Made by a program: the position numbers and the translations under genes
Shown: one piece after another, positions 24,924 through 31,425 of the stretch
How positions within the stretch are numbered: the first letter of the stretch is position 1
Layout of the letters: the number at the start of each line of letters is the position of its first letter
Assembly: GCF_048060095.1 (NCBI RefSeq)
Contig: NZ_JBLUOA010000001.1
Location: 806,001 to 870,000 of the forward strand
Source: JBLUOA01 sp048060095
GTDB taxonomy: Bacteria; Pseudomonadota; Alphaproteobacteria; Rhodobacterales; Rhodobacteraceae
Reading direction: 5' to 3'
DNA length: 64,000 bases
The notes under the pieces: generated by a model
Databases searched by the model: none
The model's input: the letters and a program-made list of their open reading frames with translations, nothing else
Told to the model about the DNA's origin: nothing

Positions 24924-26324
24924 CTATCGGACCTTGTAGGGCAGGGTGCCGCGATGGTTCGGGTCGATCACCAATTGCCGTTCGAGCGGCGGGACGGAGC
25001 GTTGGTGGCAATCTGGGCGCTCGCAGATGCGGCAGGAAATGCCGATCGGTTCAAACTCCGCCCGATTGGATGTGTCGAGGTCATCTGCATAAACCAGCGC
25101 GTCGGCGTGCTTCACCTCGCACCCCAAGCCGATGGCGTAGCGACGGACCGGCGCCTTGAACGACCCACCGGACTTTGACACGTCGCGGGCAAGGCAGAAA
25201 TAGCGGACCCCGTCCGGGGTTTCGGCCAATTGGCGCAGAAACCGCCCCGGCGTTTCAAAGGCGCGGTGGACGTTCCAAAGCGGGCAAGCGCCGCCAAAGC
25301 GGGCGAATTGCAGGCGGGTCGCGGAGTGGCGCTTGGTAATCGTGCCCGCCTGATCGACGCGGACAAAGAAAAAGGGCACACCTTTCGCTCCGGGCCTTTG
25401 GAGGCTCGAAAGCCGGTGCGCAACCTGTTCGATTGATGCGCCGAAGCGGTCCGACAGCTGTTCAAGGTCGTGGCGCATTTGTCCGGCGGCGTCGAGAAAC
25501 GCGGAGTAGGGCATCAGCGCCGCCCCAGCGAAGTAATTGGCAAGGCCCAGCTTCGCAATCGCGCGGGCGCTGTCGGTCTGGAAGCGGGCAAAGTCAAGCG
25601 TCGCCTCAAGTAGATCGTTTTGTGTGATGAGTGCAAGTTGATGCAGGATCTGGAACCGCCGGGTCGGGCGGCTTGTGCGGGTAGAAAGGGTAAGAATGTT
25701 GGCGGCCGGTTCAAAGCCGCGCAGGTCAGGTTCGTCTGAAAAGCGCGTCTCAATCCCTTGGTCTGACAGGGTTTCAATGGCGGCCTGTTCGATATCCGCC
25801 TGGGCCATTTCGCTGCGGGCAAACCGTTCAGCCGCGCGATCAACGGCATCAATGTAATTGTCGCAATAGTGAAAGAAATCGCGCACCTCCTCCCACGGGC
25901 TGGCAGCAGCACGGCTGTCTTCACGGCCAAGCGCTTCGTCCAGGGAGGCGAGGCGTTCGTGGCTTTGTCGATAAGCGCGATGCAGGTCGAGGAACGCGCG
26001 GGCGAGGGCAGGGGCGTTCGATGCGGCAAGGCGCAGATCGGCAAGCGGGGGGGAGGCGTCGGCGAAAACCGGATCGGCCAAGGCTTCGCGCATGTCAGAC
26101 ACCATGCGTTCCGCGTCGCCGGTCGAAAGCTCGGCCACGTCAAAGCCGAATTCCTGCGCCAGTGCGAGGACAACGCCCGTCGACACCGGGCGATTGTTGT
26201 TTTCCATCTGATTGAGATAGGGCAGCGATACGCCGAGCTTTTCGGCAAACGCTTTTTGCGTCAGTCCAAGCCGCGTTCGGGTTTCACGCAGTTTCGCCCC
26301 GGCGTAGAGTTTCTGGGTCGCCAT
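24924..26324 (-). CDS. pccR: ScfR-family propionate regulator PccR-like
   Basis: The 466-residue protein has an N-terminal XRE helix-turn-helix (LRETRTRLGLTQKAFAEKLG, to about 66), a central IrrE/ImmA-like region without an HExxH motif and a C-terminal DUF2083 domain with a cysteine cluster at 431, 434 and 439 (ISCRICERPDCHQR). This is the short-chain fatty acyl-CoA regulator architecture. In Rhodobacter sphaeroides the member PccR controls propionyl-CoA carboxylase genes. Here pccB lies 1.5 kb away and TTTGCAAA-type sites precede both genes. The ATG at 26324 is chosen over a GTG three codons earlier. Confidence 0.88.
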   Translation of the reverse strand: MATQKLYAGAKLRETRTRLGLTQKAFAEKLGVSLPYLNQMENNNRPVSTGVVLALAQEFGFDVAELSTGDAERMVSDMREALADPVFADASPPLADLRLAASNAPALARAFLDLHRAYRQSHERLASLDEALGREDSRAAASPWEEVRDFFHYCDNYIDAVDRAAERFARSEMAQADIEQAAIETLSDQGIETRFSDEPDLRGFEPAANILTLSTRTSRPTRRFQILHQLALITQNDLLEATLDFARFQTDSARAIAKLGLANYFAGAALMPYSAFLDAAGQMRHDLEQLSDRFGASIEQVAHRLSSLQRPGAKGVPFFFVRVDQAGTITKRHSATRLQFARFGGACPLWNVHRAFETPGRFLRQLAETPDGVRYFCLARDVSKSGGSFKAPVRRYAIGLGCEVKHADALVYADDLDTSNRAEFEPIGISCRICERPDCHQRSVPPLERQLVIDPNHRGTLPYKVR

Positions 26325-26334
26325 ATACCGCACC

Positions 26335-26371
26335 TTTGCAGATTTGCTGGGTTGAGTTTAGCGTTTGCAAA
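26335..26371. promoter_or_regulatory. Probable ScfR/PccR sites upstream of pccR
   Basis: Contains TTTGCAGATTTGCTGG (26335-26350) and a perfect palindrome TTTGCAAA (26364-26371). They start 11 bases upstream of the pccR ATG. The published PccR motif, as I recall it, is built of TTTGCAAA half-sites four bases apart; the spacing here differs. Autoregulation is inferred. Confidence 0.5.
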
Positions 26372-26396
26372 CCGGGCGGCGCAAGGTGGGGCGGCG

Positions 26397-27629
26397 CTAT
26401 TCCTCGATCAATCCCGATCGGATCAGGCGGCGTTCCCGGCGGATCACCATCAGCATGGTGATGATCCCCGCGACCGAAGTCAGAACCATGATCCACAGCA
26501 GCGGATATTCCCCTGTTTCGACGGTCAACAATGCGCCTGCGATAGCCGAAAGCGCGGCGCCGCCCCCGATCATGATCGCGCCCGACAACCCCGATGCCGT
26601 CCCTGCAAGGTGCGGACGAACCGACAGAGCCCCAGCGGCGGCGTTTGGCATGACAAGGCCGTTGCCAATACCGACGAACACCATGAAGCCGAAGAAGACA
26701 AAGGGCGAATGGACGCCGAGCAGCGACAGGGTAAGTGACGAGGCTGGGCCGATCGTGCAGATCAGCGACCCGGCCAGCGCCATCGTGTTCAGCCCGATGC
26801 GCGAGGAATACCGCCCCGACAGGAAGTTGCCGAAGATATAGCCAACCGCAGGCGCACCGAAGAAGACGCCGAGGCGTTGCGGCGACATCTGGAACAGTTG
26901 GTCGCCGACGAAGGGCGCTCCGCCAAGATAGGCGAAGAACGCGCCCGACGCGAAGGCCGCGGCGGCGGAGTATCCCCAGAACCGGGGGGAGGTCAAAAGC
27001 TCCGGGTATTCGCGGAACTGGCGGGCGAAACCGCCAGAGCGCTGGGTGGCGGTTTCGCCAAGGTCGCGCCAGCACAGCCATGTCATCGCCGCGCCGAGGA
27101 TCAGAAGCAGCCAGAAATTCGCCTTCCACCCAAACAGCCCATCAAGGAACCCGCCGATTGCGGGGCTTATCATCGGCACGACGGCCATGAACATCGTGAC
27201 GTAACCGATCATTGATGCGGCTTCGTTCCCCGGAACCATATCCCGTACGATGGCACGGCTTAGAACCATGCCGGACACGATCACTGCCTGACCCATGCGG
27301 AAGGCTAAGAATATCTCGGCGGTGGGGGCCAGCAGGCAGCCCACGGTCATCAGAAGGAACAGGATATTGCCGCCAAGCACAATTGGACGGCGGCCATAGC
27401 GGTCAGCGAGCGGTCCGATCACCAGTTGCAACGCTGCGTTAACCACGAGGTAAAGCGCGACGGAGAGTTGCATCAGGCGATAATCGGTCTGAAAATACTC
27501 CGTCATGTTGGGCAGCGACGGCAGAAAGATATTCATCGACAGGGCGTAAAGACCGACCAGCAGGATGAGCGTCAGAATGTGGGGTGGCGTGGTTCGGTCA
27601 AGGAACCGGGCCGTCGGTTTGGTTGACAT
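26397..27629 (-). CDS. Bcr/CflA-type multidrug efflux MFS transporter
   Basis: The 410-residue protein has twelve predicted helices and the Bcr/CflA (DHA1) features: SMNIFLPSLPNMTEYFQTDY near the N terminus, the loop motif GPLADRYGRRPIVLGG, and RAIVRDMVPGNEAASMIGY. Proton-driven drug export is the family role; the substrate is unknown. The ATG at 27629 is used; a TTG two codons earlier is possible. It lies between pccR and pccB, facing the same way as pccR, with the pccR-side sites just beyond its 3' end. Confidence 0.88.
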   Translation of the reverse strand: MSTKPTARFLDRTTPPHILTLILLVGLYALSMNIFLPSLPNMTEYFQTDYRLMQLSVALYLVVNAALQLVIGPLADRYGRRPIVLGGNILFLLMTVGCLLAPTAEIFLAFRMGQAVIVSGMVLSRAIVRDMVPGNEAASMIGYVTMFMAVVPMISPAIGGFLDGLFGWKANFWLLLILGAAMTWLCWRDLGETATQRSGGFARQFREYPELLTSPRFWGYSAAAAFASGAFFAYLGGAPFVGDQLFQMSPQRLGVFFGAPAVGYIFGNFLSGRYSSRIGLNTMALAGSLICTIGPASSLTLSLLGVHSPFVFFGFMVFVGIGNGLVMPNAAAGALSVRPHLAGTASGLSGAIMIGGGAALSAIAGALLTVETGEYPLLWIMVLTSVAGIITMLMVIRRERRLIRSGLIEE

Positions 27630-27699
27630 AGTCAATCATTATGGGCGATCACAGGGAAAGTCCATAGGCGCAGGTTTGGGTCGTGGCACCCGTCGAAAA

Positions 27700-27747
27700 T
27701 ATGCAATTTTGCAGTTTGCTTGTTTACCTCTTCTAGAGGTTTGCAAA
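27700..27747. promoter_or_regulatory. Probable ScfR/PccR sites upstream of pccB
   Basis: An AT-rich stretch holds TATGCAATTTTGCAGTTTGC (27700-27719) and a perfect TTTGCAAA (27740-27747), about 90 bases before the pccB ATG. The arrangement, a TTTGCAG-TTTGCT pair followed about 30 bases later by TTTGCAAA, repeats the one upstream of pccR. It is the likely control site for pccB and perhaps the divergent MFS gene. Confidence 0.5.
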
Positions 27748-27836
27748 TCTGCCAGACTCTGCTTTTAGGATAGGCAAGTTATAGGTATATTGCGCCGAAT
27801 ATCCGGACTCAGGTCAGGCATCAGGGAAGAGGACAC

Positions 27837-29369
27837 ATGACAGAAATTCTGCAAGAGCTAGAACGTCGCCGCGAAACTGCCCGCATGGGCGGAGGGGAGC
27901 GTCGGATTGACGCGCAACACGGCAAAGGCAAGCTAACCGCACGAGAGCGGATCGAGGTTTTGCTGGACGATGGCAGCTTTGAAGAATTCGATATGTTCGT
28001 CGCCCATCGCTGCACCGATTTCGGGATGGAGCAAGACCGCCCCGCCGGCGATGGTGTCGTCACCGGATGGGGCACGATCAACGGTCGCATGGTCTATGTG
28101 TTCAGTCAGGATTTCACGGTTTTCGGGGGTTCACTTTCCGAAACGCACGCGCAAAAGATATGCAAAATCATGGATATGGCGGTGCAAAACGGAGCGCCCG
28201 TGATTGGTATCAACGACTCTGGCGGTGCGCGGATTCAGGAAGGCGTCGCCTCGCTCGCCGGATATGCAGAGGTGTTCCAGCGTAACATCATGGCCTCTGG
28301 CGTGGTGCCGCAGATCAGCGTCATCATGGGGCCGTGCGCGGGTGGTGCGGTGTATTCGCCCGCGATGACCGACTTCATCTTTATGGTGAAGGACACATCT
28401 TACATGTTCGTCACCGGGCCTGACGTCGTGAAGACCGTCACGAATGAAGTCGTAACGGCCGAGGAGCTGGGTGGCGCGTCGACCCACACCAAAAAATCCT
28501 CGGTTGCAGATGGCGCGTTTGAAAATGACATTGAGGCGCTGTCGGAGATTCGCCGCCTGGTTGATCTTCTACCGCTGAACAACCGCGAAAAACCGCCCGT
28601 CCGCCCGTTCTTTGACCATCCTGGCCGGTTGGATCACAGCCTCGATACGCTGGTGCCGGACAACGCGAACGCGCCCTATGACATGAAGGAGCTGATCCTG
28701 AAGGTCGCGGACGAGGGCGATTTTTACGAGATACAGGAAGACTTCGCCAAGAACATCATCACCGGCTTTATCCGGCTTGAAGGGCAGACCGTGGGCGTCG
28801 TGGCCAACCAGCCGATGGTGCTGGCCGGGTGTCTGGACATTGACAGCAGCCGCAAGGCCGCGCGGTTCGTTCGGTTCTGTGATGCATTTGAAATTCCGAT
28901 CCTGACCTTTGTCGATGTGCCGGGCTTTTTGCCGGGGACCAGCCAGGAATACGGCGGCGTCATCAAGCACGGTGCGAAGCTGCTGTTTGCTTATGGTGAG
29001 GCGACTGTGCCGAAGGTCACGGTGATTACCCGCAAAGCTTATGGCGGCGCCTATGACGTTATGGCGTCAAAGCATCTGCGCGGCGATTTCAACTACGCGT
29101 GGCCGACGGCCGAGATTGCGGTCATGGGTGCCAAGGGTGCGACGGAGATTCTGTATCGCTCTGAACTGGGCGATCCGGACAAGATTGCCGAGCGAACAAA
29201 GGACTATGAAACGCGCTTCGCCAATCCGTTCGTTGCTGCCGAGAAAGGCTTTATCGACGAGGTTATCGTGCCCCATTCCACGCGCAAGCGTGTGGCGCGG
29301 GCGTTTGCTTCGCTGCGGGGGAAATCACTGAAAAACCCGTGGAAAAAGCACGATAACATCCCGCTTTGA
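27837..29369 (+). CDS. pccB: Propionyl-CoA carboxylase beta subunit
   Basis: The 510-residue carboxyltransferase subunit moves CO2 from biotin to propionyl-CoA, giving methylmalonyl-CoA. Family signatures are GKGKLTARERI, INDSGGARIQEGVASLAGY (CoA oxyanion hole), GPCAGGAVYSPAMTDF and, in the C-terminal half, VDVPGFLPGTSQEYGGVIKHGAKLL and TRKAYGGAYDVM. The Asp of the VFSQDFTVFGGSLSE region and overall sequence fit propionyl- rather than methylcrotonyl-CoA carboxylase. Its stop overlaps the next start by one base. The alpha subunit lies 2 kb downstream. Confidence 0.95.
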   Translation: MTEILQELERRRETARMGGGERRIDAQHGKGKLTARERIEVLLDDGSFEEFDMFVAHRCTDFGMEQDRPAGDGVVTGWGTINGRMVYVFSQDFTVFGGSLSETHAQKICKIMDMAVQNGAPVIGINDSGGARIQEGVASLAGYAEVFQRNIMASGVVPQISVIMGPCAGGAVYSPAMTDFIFMVKDTSYMFVTGPDVVKTVTNEVVTAEELGGASTHTKKSSVADGAFENDIEALSEIRRLVDLLPLNNREKPPVRPFFDHPGRLDHSLDTLVPDNANAPYDMKELILKVADEGDFYEIQEDFAKNIITGFIRLEGQTVGVVANQPMVLAGCLDIDSSRKAARFVRFCDAFEIPILTFVDVPGFLPGTSQEYGGVIKHGAKLLFAYGEATVPKVTVITRKAYGGAYDVMASKHLRGDFNYAWPTAEIAVMGAKGATEILYRSELGDPDKIAERTKDYETRFANPFVAAEKGFIDEVIVPHSTRKRVARAFASLRGKSLKNPWKKHDNIPL

Positions 29370-29809
29370 TGGGGCGCAGCCGTCAGATCAGAACGCTGTT
29401 AATCGGGACTGTCGTACTGGCTGTGCTTCTGGCGGCCTATGTGATGCGCCCGGCACCAGCGGTGCAAGGCGCGGCCATCTCTGTTCCGTCGGGTCAGCCG
29501 ATCGGGTTCAAGGAACTGATTTCGAACGAACGCGGCCCCAGCGGTCTGACCTTTCGCTATCGCTTCATCGCGCCAGAGATTGCGCGCGACACCGGAACCA
29601 TAGGCTTTGAGGAGGCCGCCGAGGACATGCAGCATCTTTGCGAAACTTATGCGCTGCCGCGAGTCGCGTCCTCAGGGCCGCTGCCGTCGCAGATCGTAGT
29701 CTCGCTTGCCGACCGCGATGTTGAATTTGGCGCGACTGACCCCGATGCAACACAATATTTCGAAGCCTACAGCATCGAGGGCGAAACCTGCATCTGGGAG
29801 GGATTCTGA
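29369..29809 (+). CDS. DUF6497-like exported or anchored protein
   Basis: A 146-residue product beginning at an ATG that overlaps the pccB stop by one base. The N terminus (MGRSRQIRTLLIGTVVLAVLLAAYVM) is a single hydrophobic segment, either an anchor or a signal peptide. The rest contains IGFKELISNERGPSGLTFRYRF and ends FEAYSIEGETCIWEGF. It resembles DUF6497, a family I know mainly from Rhodobacteraceae pcc clusters. Function unknown; the overlap implies co-translation with pccB. Confidence 0.75.
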   Translation: MGRSRQIRTLLIGTVVLAVLLAAYVMRPAPAVQGAAISVPSGQPIGFKELISNERGPSGLTFRYRFIAPEIARDTGTIGFEEAAEDMQHLCETYALPRVASSGPLPSQIVVSLADRDVEFGATDPDATQYFEAYSIEGETCIWEGF

Positions 29810-29965
29810 TGAGTCCACAATATGTTGCAGGGCGCCACTCACTTGCACCGGTCATTGGCGCATTCGTGCCACAACCTGCCAATCCCGTGCGAAGCGTATG
29901 TCAATCCCCGAATAAGTGCGATAACGTCGGATCAGGTCGTAACAAGACGACCGTTAACACGGGAC

Positions 29966-29984
29966 GAGGGGACGTAGTCCTCTC
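29966..29984 (+). other. Stable hairpin upstream of a small lipoprotein gene
   Basis: GAGGGGAC pairs with GTCCTCTC around a 3-base loop (8 bp including one G-T). It sits 21 bases before the lipoprotein ATG and just before its ribosome site (TAGGAGA). It could stabilise a processed message end. The rest of 29810-30005 shows no gene I can support. Confidence 0.45.
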
Positions 29985-30005
29985 TGATAGCAGTAGGAGA
30001 ATCGG

Positions 30006-30137
30006 ATGTCGAAGAGCATCAAAGCAGTGCTGGCCGTTGGCCTTGTCGCACTTGCAGCAGCCTGTGCACAGCAGGAAGAAGAAGTCGTTTACGTGGAAGA
30101 ACCGGTGCAAGCCGAGCCCGTGCTCAACAAGTACTAA
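30006..30137 (+). CDS. 43-residue lipoprotein in the pcc cluster
   Basis: A very short gene with a good ribosome site (TAGGAGA). The product MSKSIKAVLAVGLVALAAAC is a lipoprotein signal with the lipobox cysteine at residue 20; the mature 24 residues are acidic (CAQQEEEVVYVEEPVQAEPV, then LNKY). I recognise the pattern as a tiny lipoprotein recurring near pccB in Rhodobacteraceae. Function unknown. A strong GC hairpin follows 8 bases after the stop, suggesting an abundant short message. Confidence 0.8.
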   Translation: MSKSIKAVLAVGLVALAAACAQQEEEVVYVEEPVQAEPVLNKY

Positions 30138-30145
30138 GTCAGTTT

Positions 30146-30168
30146 CGGGGCGGGTTCCGCCCGCCCCG
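30146..30168 (+). terminator. GC-rich hairpin after the 43-residue lipoprotein gene
   Basis: A perfect 9-bp stem, CGGGGCGGG with CCCGCCCCG, and a 5-base loop. No T-tract follows, so it may act as an RNA 3'-end stabiliser or a weak terminator. Confidence 0.55.
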
Positions 30169-30260
30169 CAGCTACCCCGCTCGCCTTCCGGCTTGAGCGC
30201 GCCAGTATTCCCTACAATCACCTGTTTCGCGTTCGCCACCCGGTTTCGGGAGGGTGCGTC

Positions 30261-30620
30261 ATGCTGAAACATCGCGGATTTCCGGGGCGTCTGGCCGGCA
30301 CTGATTTCCAGTTCACCATTCGCCGCCCCAATACCAAAGGGGTCGTGCCACTAAAGCCGCGGGAACGCTTCGCGGATCGACGTCCGGCAGACAAGCGGGC
30401 TGATTCTGCGTTTCTTGCGGCGCTTTGGGATCATTTCGGTGCGGAGCCGTTTGAACGGGGCAATCTCGACGCCGGAAGACTCTCTTGGTTGTTTGGCCGG
30501 GAGGTTGTTCCGGCCGAAGACCCGTTTGATGTGCAAAGCTATGAATCCCTTTTAAAAATTGACGAAAACCGTGCCCGTGCGAGCTTTCCTGAGGTCTTTG
30601 AATTTGGAGGATCGGCGTGA
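30261..30620 (+). CDS. Hypothetical protein, 119 residues
   Basis: Starts at an ATG with a GGGAGGG ribosome site and encodes a basic N-terminal part (RGFPGRLAGTDFQFTIRRPNTKG, KPRERFADRRPADKRAD) followed by a more acidic half (WDHFGAEPFERGNLDAGRLSWLFG and a VQSYESLLKIDENRARASF segment). No signal peptide, membrane segment or known motif. I do not recognise it. Codon composition and the ribosome site support a real gene. It lies between two lipoprotein genes in the pcc cluster. Confidence 0.55.
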   Translation: MLKHRGFPGRLAGTDFQFTIRRPNTKGVVPLKPRERFADRRPADKRADSAFLAALWDHFGAEPFERGNLDAGRLSWLFGREVVPAEDPFDVQSYESLLKIDENRARASFPEVFEFGGSA

Positions 30621-30825
30621 ATCTGCCCATCGCAAAATCAATCCGGCGGGTTTCGGCTCAATTTAAGCGTGTGTGCGAGATGCGCTTTGAGAATGCGAAG
30701 ATGTCGGTCCATGCTCTCCTTAAGGCAGATGACCCTCGTTTGGAATCTGCCGGTGTTAGTCTAAACCGTTACCCTTCCCCTTCTCTCCGGCTCGGCCTCC
30801 CCAAGGCCGGGTCGGAGGCCTTTTT
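30621..30825 (+). ncRNA. Candidate small RNA or structured leader
   Basis: No coding sequence fits 30621-30939. The stretch has a perfect 7-bp hairpin (GGCAGAT 30724-30730 with ATCTGCC 30745-30751), a smaller one directly after it (GGTGTTAG/CTAAACC) and then a full intrinsic terminator ending at 30825. This layout looks like an independent small RNA or a trimmed 3' UTR of the preceding gene. No promoter is claimed. Confidence 0.3.
30794..30825 (+). terminator. Rho-independent terminator
   Basis: GGCCTCC (30794-30800) pairs with GGAGGCC (30814-30820), followed at once by TTTTT. The nearest upstream gene ends 174 bases earlier. Confidence 0.8.
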
Positions 30826-30888
30826 ATGCGATGCGCAAAGCCTTGCCGAAAAAGGCTTTGAACGCGATTGCCCTTCCTGCCGCCAAAG

Positions 30889-30908
30889 AACGACCCTATA
30901 TAGTCGTT
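30889..30908 (+). other. Inverted repeat before the glycine-rich lipoprotein gene
   Basis: AACGAC and GTCGTT enclose the 8 bases CCTATATA, 31 bases before the lipoprotein ATG. It may be an operator over a promoter -10 element or a leader hairpin; the sequence does not decide. Confidence 0.35.
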
Positions 30909-30939
30909 GGATAATAATATCCTCTGGAGGCAGTATAAA

Positions 30940-31140
30940 ATGCAAATCAAACGTATCGTTCTTGCCGTGGCCCTTATCGTGCCGCTTGCTGGGTGTCTGG
31001 ACACGGATGCCGAACGCGGCCTTGCGGGCGCAGCGGGCGGCGCAGTTATCGCCGACGCAACGGGCGGCAGCGCCCTTACCGGCGCGCTTATCGGTGGTGC
31101 AGGCGGCGTCTTCTGCGACGACGTGGGCGTTTGCCGGTAA
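30940..31140 (+). CDS. 66-residue glycine-zipper lipoprotein
   Basis: The product starts MQIKRIVLAVALIVPLAGC, a lipoprotein signal with lipobox cysteine at 19. The mature part is a glycine/alanine-rich zipper (LAGAAGGAVIADATGGSA then LTGALIGGAGGVFC) ending in CDDVGVCR with two cysteines. Such glycine-zipper lipoproteins sit in the outer membrane or periplasm; function unknown. The ATG at 30940 follows CTGGAGGC. It is followed by a hairpin at 31163-31188. Confidence 0.8.
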   Translation: MQIKRIVLAVALIVPLAGCLDTDAERGLAGAAGGAVIADATGGSALTGALIGGAGGVFCDDVGVCR

Positions 31141-31162
31141 CAGACCAGATTTCACGACCCTG

Positions 31163-31188
31163 ACCGGGCGGGCACCAACTCGCCCGGT
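31163..31188 (+). terminator. Hairpin after the glycine-zipper lipoprotein gene
   Basis: An 8-bp stem, ACCGGGCG with CGCCCGGT, 10-base loop, 22 bases after the stop, followed by only two T at best. The remaining stretch to pccA (31189-31425) has no gene I can support; it carries a small palindrome CGCGTA/TACGCG at 31379-31393, 33 bases before pccA. Confidence 0.55.
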
Positions 31189-31425
31189 TAGACAGCTATC
31201 CTCACGATACGAACTGAACCGACGCCCTCGGGCGATTGCTGGCGGTCGATCCGCTGCCCGGTTCGCTCCGCCGGCGCGTCCGGCGCCCTACCTCGCATCC
31301 CGATATAAACCTGACCGCGCGCCCAATGCGCATGTGGTTGCTGCACTGCGCGGCACCCACGGGATGCCTGCTAACCTTCGCGTAGGTTACGCGCAATCTG
31401 GAAACTCAATCGACAAGGGACTGAT

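Noticed and set aside
29809..30267. 152-codon plus-strand frame over the 43-residue lipoprotein gene
   Set aside because: It reads the lipoprotein gene in another frame, crosses a GC hairpin and has the composition of a shadow frame; the lipoprotein has the ribosome site and signal peptide.
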